A stretch of 64,000 bases of DNA from Myotis daubentonii (Eukaryota; Chordata; Mammalia; Chiroptera; Vespertilionidae), in contig NC_081842.1 in NCBI RefSeq assembly GCF_963259705.1, forward strand, positions 181,726,349 to 181,790,348. The letters are read 5' to 3'. Position 1 is the first letter of the stretch. The number at the start of each line of letters is the position of its first letter. Shown here piece after piece: positions 23,401 through 55,283 of this stretch. Under the pieces are notes generated by a model. That model did no database searches, was not told the DNA's origin, and saw nothing but the letters and a program-made list of their open reading frames with translations. The translations under genes were made by a program, and so were the position numbers.

Positions 23401-25116
23401 GTCCCGCTAATAACAACGCGGGCAGCACAGGACTGTCCTGGGCAGACCAGGCATGGTGCCTCCCCATCGCACAGCAAGGTGGTGGGGGAGCCTGGACTGT
23501 AGCCCAAACCCAAGTCTTGCCATGTCTCTCCACTGCCCCACACCCTCGGCGCCACTTCCCAGGATGGGGTTGGCGTCTCTCTGCTGGTCGCCTCGCAGGA
23601 GAGGCTCTTGGCTCTCTGGTAAGGCCTGGCGAATGCCCCCCATGGTGACTCAGGGACACGGGCCACTCGAGTTCCACAGCACACAGCGTCCCACATGGCC
23701 ACCCCCTGTGTTTGGTGTGCACTTTCCAGAGGGCGCCCACGGTGCCCGCCAGGCATGATGCCTCATTTATCCTGGCCAGCGGGGAACGGGTGGTTTTACA
23801 TAAAAGAATGTGCAGGTGAATGAAAGTGACCCTTTTAAATGTTGCAAACAGTTTTATTTTAGCCATCCGTGCTGGTGCAGGTCACCCTCCCCACCATAGT
23901 AAACAGAGCACAGAAACACACTCCACCTCGCCCAGCCGGCCCAAGTCATGGCTGGCAACACCTGCTATGGCACAGGGATGTGCCCAATATGCCTTTCACT
24001 GCCCAGGCTTTTATACTGGAGGTACAATGATCCAGAAAGAAGCCGGGGGGGGTGGGGAGGTAGAAGGGGCTGTGCCCTTCTGACCCAGCACAGAGGGCAT
24101 CCCTTTCCCACTGTGGGTCCCCCAACCCTGACGCAGAGGCCCAGCCCAGGAGGAGGCCTCCCCGGCCCAGGAGGCCCGAGTGCAAGCTCTAAGACCGTGG
24201 GCCTGGTTTGAGGTAGTGCCACTGCCCCTTCCTCTGAAGCATCTCAGGGTCCCTGTGCGGGGACACTAGGGGACATGGCCGAGCTCAGCATGCTAATAGC
24301 ATTGCTCTGCCTGCCGCCATGCTGCTGCTATAAAACAGTGGCATCTTCAGGGGCCGCTGAAGCAGGCTGAGCTACTTGCCGCACACTCGCTGGCCCCAGG
24401 TCACTCTGCTGTGCCAATGTTTTAATTTCTCTGCTCCCACCACGGCCCCTGCTCTGCACTCTGTCCCTAACTTATAAGAACCAAGCTCACTAGATTATGA
24501 GTCCTTTGAGGGCAAGAACTGCTATCAGTTTATGTCTCTTTCTCCCTAAAGATCCTGGCTTGGTGTCTGGCACATAGTAGATGCTCAGTAAATGCCACCT
24601 GAATCAAATTGAATTAAGCCAGGAAGTTTCATTCCAACCCACAGTCCTAAACCGTTGCATATGTATTCTGCAGGGCTCAGGTTACTCAGGGGGCTTTTTG
24701 CCTGGCTCTGTGACTCCTATGCAGGCCATTTGGAAGTTTGAATGCCAGAGAGTAAAGGGGCGGGAGTCTAAGAGTTAGGGAAGTCGGGGAGAGGACGTTC
24801 TCTGCAAAGCTTCCTGGGCTCTGGTCAGTTCCTACCCCTCAGGGAGCACTGACTCGGCACAGGAGGTACCATGTGAGTCAAGCAAGGGCACTGGCCTCGA
24901 GCAGCCATGGTCCAGTGATGAGCGTACAAGACCTGAAGGCAGCGCAAAGGAGCCAGGACTACGTTGTCCCTGGAGGCGGTGACAGCAGGAAAGTCTTTCA
25001 GAGGAGGGATATCTGTGCGAGGGTTTGAAGGATGAGCACAAGTTTGCTAGGCAGACGAGGGATCAAAGGGCTTCCTGGCAGAGAGGTGGCAGAGAAGGGT
25101 GTGGGTAGCAGCGCAC

Positions 25117-25182
25117 ATGTGTGCACGTGTGTGTGCGTGTGTGTGTGTGAGTGTATGTGCACGTGTGTGTGTGAGTGTATGT

Positions 25183-25213
<31 letters not shown>

Positions 25214-25214
25214 G
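25117..25214. repeat. (TG)n-rich microsatellite with a longer internal unit
   Basis: TG repeats are broken by a duplicated segment (GAGTGTATGTGCACGTGTG twice), showing both slippage and duplication of a longer unit. Confidence 0.9.
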
Positions 25215-25624
25215 TAGGACACGGCCTTGGGGTTGAGGAGCAGAGGGTGTGGCATGGGCTGGTGGGGGAGTAAGTTGGGAGGTCAGCAGAGGTCAGCCAT
25301 GGAAGGTTTTGGATCCCATGTAACAGGAGCCACAGGAGGGACGTGGGGGACAGGCGGTTAGCCCTGGGTGAAGGCGGGTCACGCAGCATACCGGGCAGAC
25401 TAAAGACTCAGCAGGAACGGGCACCCTGAGAGGCCTCACGGGGGTCGGAGAGCCAGCATAGCCCCAAGGGGGCGCCTGTTCAGAGGCAGCTCTCGGGGCA
25501 GAGAAGTCTCCGAGGCCCCAGCTGCCCCGGATCATCTAAGTGAGTCACGTTCACCTTCAAAGCCCTAACCCCCCAAAATAACAACCGAGTGGCCGTGATC
25601 CATCGAAAACCATCGCCCCTTCCC

Positions 25625-25754
25625 TGCGTGCTCCGTTACCGTCCTCCAGGTGCTGCAGGACCCACTGTCTCATCTGAACCTCCGGACAACCCCCTTTTGC
25701 AGAGAGGGAAATTGAGGCCCTGTGAAGTCACACAGGGCTAGTGGCTGTGCCAGG

Positions 25755-25770
<16 letters not shown>
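25625..25770 (+). mobile_element. MIR-type SINE fragment overlapping the end of BSND
   Basis: The pattern TTTTGCAGAGAGGGAAATTGAGGC, AGTCACACAGGGCTAG is typical of MIR. Its right edge reaches the BSND stop region, so the very end of the frame may lie in MIR-derived sequence. Confidence 0.55.
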
Positions 25771-33805
<8,035 letters not shown>

Positions 33806-35301
33806 TCACACCCGGAGGGACGAGGCTCCGGGATCGCTGCAAACCCGGACTTGGGGCTGCAGAGGGGACAGGTCCCTCAGGCTCCGCCGCAGCTCCCGGG
33901 CCACAGTTCTCCAGGCGACAGCTACGCTTCAATGGGCCCGGCACCACCACCACCTTCACTCCTTCACCTTCCCTCTGGGCCCAGCAGGAGTGTGTGTGTG
34001 GCTCCGAGTGAGGGAGAAGCCGGGAGGGAGAGGGGTGGTTCCAGGAGCTGGGCCCCGGCCAGGGCTTTGACATCACCTCATTTGCCTGCGTGGGGCTGAG
34101 CTGGGTGGACAGGCGGCCCACACCGTCCAGTCCAGGGAAGGCGGGTCCAGTGCGCAGCCCGAACACATCAGAATGCCGCTGGGAGGTTCCAGGGTCCCAC
34201 AGGCTGGCATTTTAGAATCCAGAGGCATTCTGGACTCTTCAAGGTCATGTGCCCCTCTGAGGTCAGGAACAGTGGCCCATATTTACAGACGGTGGCTGTG
34301 TGCGTGGCACGGTCCTAACCATGTTACATAGTACCCACTGAAGGGGAACCCCGTGAGGCACAGACGTTATGAGGACACCGGTGCACAGACAAGTCATTGC
34401 CAGGGTGACACAGCTAGAAAAGGCACAGCAGCCGGGATTCGAATCCAGAGGCCATGCCCCTAGCCACCCTGGGATACTCCCTAACTGCAGCAGGAGGGCT
34501 AAACGTTCGGGCTCCGGGGGCAGGCACATTGCCTGGGCTTGGGTTCTGGGCCCTCTACCCTGGGGGAGTGTGACTTTGATCAAGTTACTTCCCTGTGCCT
34601 CAGTTTTCCTCCTCTGTAAAATGGGGCTAATTACAGCATCTCCCAGGACAGAGCTGTCTGCTAGCCTGGCCTCCCTGGATTCCTCTGTGAGCGGCTCCCA
34701 GAAAGGCTCAGGTGCCTGGATGCCCTTGTAGGGTGTGAATGACTGACAGCAATTCCCTTGCCTTCTAATCTAGGAAGATGCCTTAGTTCTAAGAAGGACA
34801 TGGTAATGGTGGGATTCCAGTTCTGGAGAGAGGCTGCTGGGAAAAACCAAATTCCCTTACAGGATTGTAGGAAAGTGAGGACTGTCAGTGTCTCTAAAAG
34901 GAAACGTTACCTTGTCGTTTGTACAGAGTGTGATTGCTAATGTGGGATCCTTGCTTCGATTTGGCGTCCTGGCTTAGTAGGTTGGAGATTTTCTGCTTGT
35001 TGTCATCACCGTCCCCCTTCTCCCCAATAAGAGCTGTGCTTCCAGACGCCGTACCTACACTCACACCAGCCCCCCTGCCTGCTGTTCTGCCCACGCACAC
35101 CTTTCCCAGCAGCGGTTTCTCCTTCATCCGCTCTGAGATCCCAGCGGGTGTGCGCCCTGCAGTTTGCAGAGGAGGCCCCTGTCGCAGAGCTCCGGAGAGC
35201 CTCCAGGGAAAGGTTGCTGAGGGTCTCCGAGAAGGGCTGGGATCCACCAGGTCATGTCCAGGTCTGATTGCCCGAGATGGTGGCTCCACTCTTGGCTTTA
35301 G

Positions 35302-35506
35302 CTTTTTAAATATCTGTTTTTATTGATTTTTAGAGAGAGAGGAAGGGAGAGGAATAGAGAGATAGAAACATCATTGATCGGCTGTCTCCTGCATGCCCCA
35401 TACTGGGGATTGAGTCTGCAACCCAGGCATGTGTCCTGACTGGAATCGAACCAGTGACCTCCTGGTTCATGGGCCAGTGCTCAGCCACTGAGCCACACTG
35501 GCCTGG
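35302..35506 (-). mobile_element. Ves-type SINE
   Basis: It is flanked by the perfect duplication CTTGGCTTTAG (35291-35301 and 35507-35517). This is a minus-strand copy with TTTTTATTGATTTTTAGAG tail and GAGCCACACTGGCCTGG head. Confidence 0.92.
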
Positions 35507-37059
35507 CTTGGCTTTAGTTTTGTCACCTGAGTGAGGACTGAGGGTGGTATTGTTATTGTGCAGGACCTAATGGAGGAGAAAATGTGTGCTTATCAGTAGG
35601 GCAGGACCCACCTAAGAAACACTGTTATCATGATCTCACAGAGAGGACCGGAGAAGGGAAGCAGTGAGCACCCCAGGTCCAGAGGGGCCCAGCCTGTGCT
35701 CTCTGGCCCTGGCTTCAGGGGCCATGGGAACGCATCTCTGTGGTCCCGGTCCAGCAGGAGCCTCTCGCGCCCCCTTGTGGCGGTGTAGCATGCTCCCGGC
35801 AAGGCGCTTTCACACCCTTTGGCTCATGCCCCTGTCCTTCCACCCGCCCTGGAGAGGGAAGCAGGAGAGGAGTTATTATGCCCGTTTCACAGGCGAGGAA
35901 ACTGAGGCCGGGGAGGAGAAGGGACTGGCCAAGATCTCCCCAAACTGAGTTTGTGGCTGAGCAGAGACCGGGACCCACACCCCCAGCCCCAATATAGATG
36001 GATCTGGTCCTTAACCATTCCCGAGAGGCCTCCCCGTCACCAGAGCACTCTCCTCCTCTCCCCACCTTTCCTTTCCTCTCTACGACCCCGCCTCCTTTCT
36101 CCTTCTTATCTCCTCTTTTAAAAAAATTTAAATGTGAGGAGTAAGAAGCTCTGGGCCAAGTAGGCGCTCGGCTAAATGGTCTAATCTAACCTCTTCCACA
36201 GAGCCGATGTGAGAGGCACATGGGGACAAACAGGTGTGCATGGTGCTGTGACAGCGTTGGGTTACCTACCCCTGGTTCCCATTCCCCTCCCTGTGGCCTC
36301 TGACCTTCGCCGCCCTCCTCTGCAACGTGGGGGAGGAGAGGTTGAGGAGTCTGTCCTCTTCCAGCAGGGGGCGCGCTCACCACTGTTTCCTTTCTGTCCG
36401 AATTTAAGATCCGCACAATATCCTCAGAAGCAGGGAGGGGAGAGATCACACCCATTGACAGATGCGGATGCTGAGGTTCATGGAGGAAAGGTGAGCGTCT
36501 CAAGGTCTCAGAACCTGTCAATAGTAGAGCCAGGATTCAAACCAGCCCCCTCAGTCTCTTGCTGAGCACCTGCTCTGTGCAGGACACTCAGGTATGAGGC
36601 ACTCTGACACACGCGGGGTTTCAGCGAGTGATGGCACTCGTCCTTCCTTCTGGGATAAAATATGGTAAGGGCTCTGAGATACGCTTGAGGTCCACCATGT
36701 GCACCAAGGAGGGGGGGGAGGGAGAGAGACTGGAGGTTGGGGTGAGGAATGAAGGGGGAGAGTCACACAAGGGATCCTTGAGGAGTCCGCTGCAGTTCTG
36801 TCAGGGCAATAAAAGCAGTTCAGACAGAGAGCGGCATGTGCAAAAGCCCAGGGCAAGTAAGCGCTGACCAGGGCTGGAGATACAACTCTAAATGCTATGC
36901 ACACACTTGCCCTACACTGCAGGTTCCTCGCCTCCCTCCCCAGACCTACTCCTCCCAGGCCAACTCCATCCTTCTCCTGTTCTCCGGGCCAGTGCCTACA
37001 TATCCTGGCTACAGCCTCCCCTCCCCTCTCACACCTACATCCTGTTGGCTCTACCTCCA

Positions 37060-37640
37060 CCTTATAAGAATCCAATCACTTCTCTCCCCCCACTACTGCT
37101 CATCTCCTGGTCTGAGCCCCCGCATCTCTGTCCCCCTAAGTGCTCTCTGCTCTTACCCATGCCCCCTGAAATCTCGTTCCAATCAGAATGCCAGGTCAGA
37201 CCTTGTCACTCCTGCTCAGAACCCTGGAATGACTTTCTGTCTTACCAGTGTAAAGCCAAAGACCTCAGATGGCCTAGAAGAACTTAGAAAATTGGCCCAT
37301 GTCGCCCAGCCCATCTTCTGCCATGCCTCCCCTCTCCCTCCCTCCAGCCACTCTGGCTCCGTGCTCTCCACGGAAGGCACAGGCACCCTAGGAAGGGTAA
37401 ACGGCGCTTGCTATTTCTGCTGCCTGCAATGCTCTTCCTCCAGATCTGTAACGGCTCCCTCCCTCACCTGCTTCAAGTCTTTATCCAAATGTCAGCTTTC
37501 CGGTGAGGTCTTTCCTGGGGTGATAGCACCAGCTCCTCCAGGTGCTCCCTGTCCTCCCCAGCTGCCCTGTTCTCTATAGAACTCATTGCCATCATTCATA
37601 CTATATACATCACTTACTTCTCTTGTCTGTCTCCCCTCAC
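37060..37640. mobile_element. L2-type LINE 3' end
   Basis: The long L2 pattern includes CAGACCTTGTCACTCCTGCTC, CCCATCTTCTGCCATGCC, CTGCCTGCAATGCTCTTCC and TCAAGTCTTTATCCAAATG. It is old and has no coding capacity. Confidence 0.6.
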
Positions 37641-38756
37641 CTAGAACTCGAGTGCCCAGATGGGGACTTTGTTCACTGTAGTATCCTCGGGGGCTGGGAC
37701 AGGGTAGGCTCTGGATTCGTATTTGGGAATGGAGGGATGGGCGTCAGTTCCAGGGGAGAGGGGTGCTAGAGAGGAAGCACAGGCTGGGACCTCCTGGGGT
37801 CATGCGAAGGTCTCCAACATCTTTCTCAGGAGTCAACAGAGCGCCTCTAAACGGGGTGTGCAGTGGACTGACAGATCAGACTTTGATTTTACAACGGTCC
37901 TCTGGTTTTGAGATCAGGTCAGAAGAAGCAAGAAGAGATGGCAGTAGTGAGGGGCGACTGCCATGCTCTGGCAGAAACTTAGGGGGACAAGGCTACAGAG
38001 AACAATTTTTGGAAGTAGTTAGTTGCTGAGGGGGAGGCGGGTGGTGTGGAAATTTACAGCTGGGAAATTTCTGACTGATTTGGGGTGGAGAGCTGTAGGG
38101 GTCAGGGTCACCCGCCAACCCGAAGGGCAAACTGAGGGAACGTGGGGGACAGGCCTAAGCTCTGAGGGTCCCTGACATCCCAGGCCTGGTGGCAGGCACC
38201 AGATGTGGCCTCTGAGTGGTGAAGACGCCAACAGGAGTGGTGAAGATGGGCCCAGGAGGAGAGAAACCAGGAAGCAAACTGGTGCCTACTGGGGGCTGTG
38301 GAATGGCAGACGCGGCCTCACAGGGCTTCTCCACCCCATGCCCTGCCAGGGAGCACAAGGGTCCCCAGTTCACAGCGAGGTCACTGCAGCTCAGAAGGGT
38401 CGGGTGGCTTGCCTGACAGGAGACTGGCTCCATGGCTCTGACTCACCCTCCAAGGTGCTGGTGACCTTGAGCAAGTCACTGCCCCTGCTGGGGCCTCTCG
38501 CAGGTGAGCTGGTACAGAGAAAAGCAGAAAAGGGCTTTCCAGTCTTCCAGCCCACCCCGCCCTCCGCCTTCCAGCTCCCACCAGGCAAAGGGGCCTCCTG
38601 GCCAACCTGCAACTCATTAACTCACCTGCCTGGGGGAGACGCCTCACTTTGGGGTAGGAGGGAGGCTGGGCTCTGCTTCCCAGCTGGGATCCTATTAACC
38701 CTTTAGGAATTTCAGAGAGAGCAATAAATCCCCATCCATATCCTTGGGATGCATAT

Positions 38757-38806
<50 letters not shown>

Positions 38807-38850
38807 AGAGAGAAAGAGGGGGGAGGGGGGAGAGAGGGAGAGAGAGAGCA
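38757..38850. repeat. (GT)n followed by GA-rich microsatellite
   Basis: About 45 bases of GT repeats run directly into purine-rich GAGA/GGGGAG sequence. Confidence 0.95.
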
Positions 38851-39289
38851 GCTCAAGGTCTGGCTCTGCCTTTATTCTCTGTGATTTTACCTCCCTGAGG
38901 CTCAGTTTCCAGGCCTGTTAAATGGGAACACCACCTGCAGCAGAGCAAAGCTTGAGGATGTAAAACCAGGGCAGAGGGCGGCCCAGCATACAGTCTGCCC
39001 TCAGTGAATATGCAGCTGAGCCCCAGGACTCGGAGTCCCTGCTTGCTGTGTGACCCTGGAAAGGTTACTTAACCTCTCTAAGCTGGCCCCCTGTCACAGG
39101 AGATATGGGAGCAGCCGCTGAATTTGCCTCTGACGGAGGGGGTGGGGCTTACCTCTGTGAACAACTCTGACAATCACTACATACACCATAGACACCTGCC
39201 ACTGGGCTGAGACATCTGCATCTATTAGATGCATTAGCACTGAGCTATGTGCGAGCTGCGTGAGTGTGAGCTTTCATGTCAGCCGCTAT

Positions 39290-39470
39290 CATCTGGTTCA
39301 ATCCTCTCAGCTGAGCTGAGGCCAAAGGTGATGCCACTGTAATTCCCAATTCCTATTTTATGGATGAGCACACTGAGGCAGAAAGAGGAAAGGTCACTTG
39401 TCTAAGGTCACTCGGCTGGTCCATGGGGGAACCAGCACAGTGGTCTGAATGCAGAGTCCATGTCCTTTTG
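39290..39470 (+). mobile_element. MIR-type SINE
   Basis: TTTTATGGATGAGCACACTGAGG and the following GGTCACTTGTCTAAGGTCACTC segment match the MIR core. Confidence 0.6.
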
Positions 39471-39846
39471 GTTATAAACTCAGTGTGACCTTGGCCAGTC
39501 CTGGCTCTGCCTCAGGGCCCCACTTTTCTCAGCTGCACAATAAACTCTCCCAGCTGACGGCCAGCTCTACCCGCCGGCCAGAGGAGTGCACCCTCTTGGG
39601 CACTCTGGCCCAGCCGGGCCCCCGAGACTGCAGCCCCACACACATCACATGGGGCAGAAGAACCACCAGCTGGGCCCAAGCAGCCCATAGAGTCGGGAGA
39701 GATAATGAAATGGATTTACTTTAAGCCTCTTGTTACACAGCAACAGACGAATAAAACAGCACTGAGAGGCGAGTGTCCGTGGAGCGCCTGCTGTGAGCCA
39801 GGCACCATGCCAGACACTAGAAGCAGCCCATGCATTGTCTCTGGAC

Positions 39847-51024
<11,178 letters not shown>

Positions 51025-52179
51025 CGCGCGCGGGCGTCAGGGGCGGTCCAGGCGCGGGGACCCGGGGGGCAGAGGCATGGTGGCTGTCGGACGGAGAGCG
51101 GCGAGCACCTGGAAACCAGTCCCTCGGGTGTGCAGGGGGCGCCGGCCGGGAGGGGGTGGCCCTGGCGACGGTCCCGAGCCCCCCTCTCGGCGCCGCGCAG
51201 AAGCGCTAAGGTCGGGTCCGGGTCTCGTCCCGGGATCTCGCCTGTCTCCCACCCGCAGCCGCGTCCGTCGGGTCCGCCGCCGCCCCGCACCCGAGCGCAG
51301 GTACCGAGCCGGCTTCACCCGCAGGCGCGGTCCCAGGCTGCGCGCACCAGCAGCTCATCGGCTACCCCGCGGGGCTCGCCCAGGACCGGCGAGGTGACCG
51401 CCCGGCCCCGGCCCCGGCCCCGGCCCTGGCTCGGCCGACTGCGGACCTGCCCTCTGGGCTCGGGCTCTGGGCGGGGCCCGCCGCACGTTTCCTGGGATCC
51501 GCGTCCTTGCGGGCCGCCGGGGCTGGCGGAGACTCCGGGACCAGCTCCCGCGACTCCGGGGCGGCTCCCGGTGCCGCCCCGCCCGGCCTTAAAGCGAAAG
51601 CGCGAGTGGGGCTGGCGAGGGTTACGGTTTTCCTGCACCCGGAGCGCCGAGGCCGCTGTTACCCGGAACCACCCTGGGACAGCAGGGAATCGTCTGGCCT
51701 CGGGGCTGTCCTGCCCCCACTACGTACCCCCCCTCCCGGGGGAGTGGGGAGAGAGGGCTTGGGAAGGAGACGGCTGCTCTGAGAGCCACCGATGCCCAGC
51801 CAGAGAGGGATCTAGGATTCCGGAGCTCCCCGCCTCCCCACTTCTCACTCCCACTTTACAGCAAGGGAGACTGCGACCCAACGCGGGAAAGTCGCAGGCC
51901 TGCGTGCTCTACCGCAAACTACGTTTAGGCAACTGGCTTAACTGGATTTTTCTTCTCCCTGAGGTCAGTCGGAGGGCCAGCGCTAAGGGAGACCTGCAAG
52001 ACCTCACCTGGAGGAAGTCAGTCTCAGAAACAAAGGCCCGCGTGTGGTGCTTCCCTGGCTCCTGCCCAAGCTCCTGGGAGAATGGGGCTTGAGAGCAGGC
52101 CTCCCACCTGATGGGAGACCTGCCCTCTCTGAACCTTCCTCCTGTGTAAAGGAGGCCTGAGGTTCAGATCTGTGAGGGT

Positions 52180-52378
52180 GGGCCCCCCGGCGGGGCTCAG
52201 CGGTTGAGCGGTGATCTATGAACCAGGAGGTTACATTCCATCAGGGCACGTGCCCCCTTGCAGGTTCGATCCCCAATGTGGGGTGTTCAGGAGGCAGCCC
52301 ATCAATGATTCTCTCTCATCGTTGATGTTTCTATCTCTCTCTTCCTCTCTGAAATGAATAAAAATATATATATTTTTA
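52180..52378 (+). mobile_element. Ves-type SINE
   Basis: GGCGGGGCTCAGCGGTTGAG head, GCAGGTTCGATCCCC, and TCTCTGAAATGAATAAAAAT tail. Short CTGTGAGG copies on both sides are the probable target duplication. Confidence 0.88.
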
Positions 52379-52380
52379 AA

Positions 52381-53640
52381 ACTGTGAGGACTGAATGAGT
52401 TAAGCACTTGAGGTTAAGCACTAGCAAGTGCAGGGTAACAGCAGTTTTTGTGGACTGGTTTTTGGGGTGTCTGGAGGGAGGACCAGCTGTGTGTGTGTGT
52501 GTGCGCGTGTGTGTGTGCGTGTGTGTGCATTCTTCTATGGGAGGACACTGAAGTTACCTTAGAAAGGTGGGAATGGGGCAGAGCATCCAGGCAGGAGGAG
52601 TAGCAGGTGCAAAGCCTGGACAAAGTCACAGGCTGCTTAAACCTTGACAAGTTCATGTGGGTCAGAGGGAGCTGATTCCCAGGCCAGCCTAGGTCTGTAT
52701 GGGTTTTGGTTTTGTCTTTTCCTGCTGCTCTAATAAGGCAGGGTCAGGGCAGGGCCTGAGTCCCCTCACCCATGCCAGGGAGTCCCCACAGAGCTGGCAG
52801 GGTGTACTCTCAAATTACAATGGCTCTATTTGAGAGTCTCCTGAGTCAGTGGTGACCTCTCTGAGAGCATGGACTGGGTGTGACTTGGCTCAAGACCCAT
52901 CCAGACCCAGCAGGGCCAGGATCACTGGGACTAGGTTCCGATTGGAACCTAGGGATCCGGCCCGTTCTCCTGGCTCCGTCTTCCTCTTCCCCACCTTTTG
53001 GGATCTCTGGGGAGCCCCACGGGCTTGGATATACTTGCAGACCCTTTCTGAACAAGCAGCCTCAGATATTCCCTGGCACCAGGTTGGAGACTCAGAGGAG
53101 AAAATTGTCACCAGCTTTTGCTTCTAGGGGGTGCACCCACTTGTTACAAACATCACCAGCCAGCTGGTTTTCATTTTTTAAAATAATTTTATTTTTCAAT
53201 GACAGTTGATGTACAATATTATATTTGTTTTTCTTGTAAATTATCACTCAGTGAAATCATTGAGGCTGGGAGACAAGTGCCTTGCCCAGAGTCGCACAGT
53301 CAATACGTAAGGAGTAGGGAGTCGGGTGGGGAGAGGAGGTGTCAAAAACCATGTCGTTTTGAATCTTCCAGACCCTTATCAGAATATCCTCCTTCACAGT
53401 CTGTGAAGAACAGTTGCCAGCCCTGTAAAGAGCGAAAAACATTTCCCTAAATGCAGCCTCATCTGCACAAGCTCTGCCCACCCTCCTGCCCCACCTCCCC
53501 ACCCTCTCGGGCCCACGGCCACATTTGGAGAAGCAATAAGCACTGGTATCAGGCCTCTAATGGTTGCTATGAGGGTTAACTGAGTTATTATACAATGTGC
53601 TTAGCAACAGTGATCAGCTTATAGTAAGTACTTAGTAATA
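52381..53640. other. Intergenic, no gene recognised
   Basis: A TG/GC microsatellite occurs at 52488-52529 and MIR-like debris near 53.2 kb. Nothing else is identifiable. Confidence 0.5.
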
Positions 53641-53647
53641 TTGGCTA

Positions 53648-53691
53648 TTATTATTATTATTATTATTATCATTATTATTATTATTATTATT
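53648..53691. repeat. (ATT)n microsatellite at a Helitron edge
   Basis: Around 15 TTA units, one interrupted, ending at the Helitron's CTAG terminus. Confidence 0.93.
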
Positions 53692-53692
53692 A

Positions 53693-53723
53693 CTAGGGGC
53701 CTGGTGCACGAAATTCGTGCACT

Positions 53724-53768
<45 letters not shown>

Positions 53769-54332
53769 TGTCCCTCAGCCCAGCCTGCCCCCTCTCACAT
53801 ACTGGGAGCCCTCAGGCGTTGACCCCCATCACCCTCCAATCGCAGGATCGGCCCCTTGCCCAGGCCTGACGCCTCTGGCTGAGGCGTCCGGCCCGGGCAG
53901 CGGGGACCCGCAGCTGCAGCGGCCCCACGATCGTGGGCTTCGCTTTAGGCCCAGGCAAGGGACCCCTAGCTCCCGGGACTGCCAGCTTCGACCGTGCCCA
54001 GCTCCCATCGCTGGCTCCACCCCTACTTCCTGCTATCACTGGCCAGGGCGGAAAAGGCACCTGATTCTCCGATCATGGCTGGGGGGCAGGGCAAAGGCAG
54101 CCCCAGGGCCGCCTTTGCCCTGCCCCCCAGCTCTGAGCTCCCCCCTTGGGTTTCCGATCACTGTCAGTGGCAGGGGGCTTCTTCCTGCTTTCCCTTTCAC
54201 CTCCCTGCATTGTGCCTACATATGCAAATTAACTGCCATCTTGTTGGCAGTTAATTTGCATATTGCCCTGATTAGCCAATGAAAAGGGTAGCTCGTACGC
54301 CAATTACCATTTTTCTCTTTTATTAGTGTTGA
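53693..54332 (-). mobile_element. HeliBat-type Helitron with internal hairpin
   Basis: On the minus strand it starts TCAACACTAATAAAAGAG and ends with a GTGCAC hairpin and CTAG. It contains a (TG)n run at 53725-53767 and a GC-rich interior (53.87-54.1 kb) that is probably unrelated cargo. Near the 5' end is a perfect 18-bp inverted repeat, TATGCAAATTAACTGCCA, at 54221-54238 and 54245-54262 with a six-base loop. Each arm carries the octamer ATGCAAAT. Confidence 0.88.
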
Positions 54333-54997
54333 TATCTGTAAGTGGAAGAGAAGCAACGAGAGAAACCATGATCTTCCTGGCAGAGCATCCTCCCTCGCCC
54401 CCCCCCCCCCGCCTCCAGGACAGGGGTCCAGCATCCTTTTGCAGGACCACGCCCTAGAGACAACCAACTACTGTAACATGGTGATATAACTCTTTCTAAG
54501 GGTACACATTTTACAAAAATCTGGTCATACATGGCATGCCCTTTGTAATAGTTTTTATTTTCATTTCACGGAATTCATCATGAACATCTTCCCATATCTC
54601 ACTGCATTCTAGTTATTCACTTACATGTCTGGCTCCCCTGTAGACAGCACCTTGAGGACACATGTGGACATCTCATGTCCTCCCCCCCCCCCCACCCTCA
54701 TCGTGCCATCTCAAAGCTGGCACGTAGTAGGACCACCATGGATATAAGTCGTGAACAGCATGGGATATACAATAGCGGTGGGTGGTTCTGTCCCCTGCCC
54801 AAGAGCACAGCTCATTCCCATTGGGAGGGAAGAAGACTCAGGGAGTGAGGGCATCTCAAGGTCTGCCAGCTCTGCAGCCAAGGCTGGTCAAGATCTAGGG
54901 TGGGAATATCTTTAAAGACAAATCTCTGAGCACATTCATTAATGCCAAATAGTAGCAGGATTCAGAGGTTTGACTTCCTGAAAGAGAGGGTTTAGGC

Positions 54998-55198
54998 CAG
55001 TGTTCTCAACCCCAGGCGACTTTGCCTGCCCCAACCCCCAGAGAATATCTGACAATGTGTAGAGACATTTTTGATTGTCACAACCGTAATAACTGGTGGG
55101 GCAATGCCACTGCATCTACACATCCTGCAGCACACAGGGCCGCTCCCTGAAAGAGTGATCCCATCCCAGGTGTCAACTACCAAGGTTGAGAAGCTCTG
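54998..55198. mobile_element. MER20-like hAT element
   Basis: It opens CAGTGTTCTCAACCCCAGGCG and ends AAGGTTGAGAAGCTCTG. The centre ACATTTTTGATTGTCACAAC is the MER20 landmark. Flanking 8-bp duplications are degraded. Confidence 0.75.
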
Positions 55199-55283
55199 GC
55201 TTAGATATCTCAGGCTTTGGAGACTAGTTCAAAGGATGCCATCCCATGTTCCACAGAAAGAAGGGAAAATAAATATAAATATA

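Larger units (their letters stand above)
13141..25754 (-). other. Interval expected to hold PCSK9 exons: no exon recognised
   Basis: About 12.6 kb separates the PCSK9-like 3' UTR from the BSND stop; human PCSK9 spans about 25 kb. It holds five Ves SINEs, a MER5-like element, a solo LTR, microsatellites, a 39-bp minisatellite near 20.3 kb, and MIR/L2-like debris near 13.4, 15.8, 18.4, 23.3 and 25.6 kb. Long open frames (for example 15647-16231, 17897-18607 and 22663-23502) show no PCSK9 features or other recognisable domain. The 3' UTR of BSND must also lie at the right edge, but I cannot place its end. Confidence 0.5.

Noticed and set aside
22663..23502. A 279-codon plus-strand open frame
   Set aside because: It lies on the wrong strand for PCSK9, has no domain, and coincides with the CpG-rich segment where stops are rare.
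51130..52092. A 320-codon plus-strand open frame over the CpG island
   Set aside because: GC-rich sequence lacks stop codons by chance. The predicted protein is Arg/Pro/Gly-rich with no domain, and overlaps the TMEM61 promoter. No splice or similarity support.
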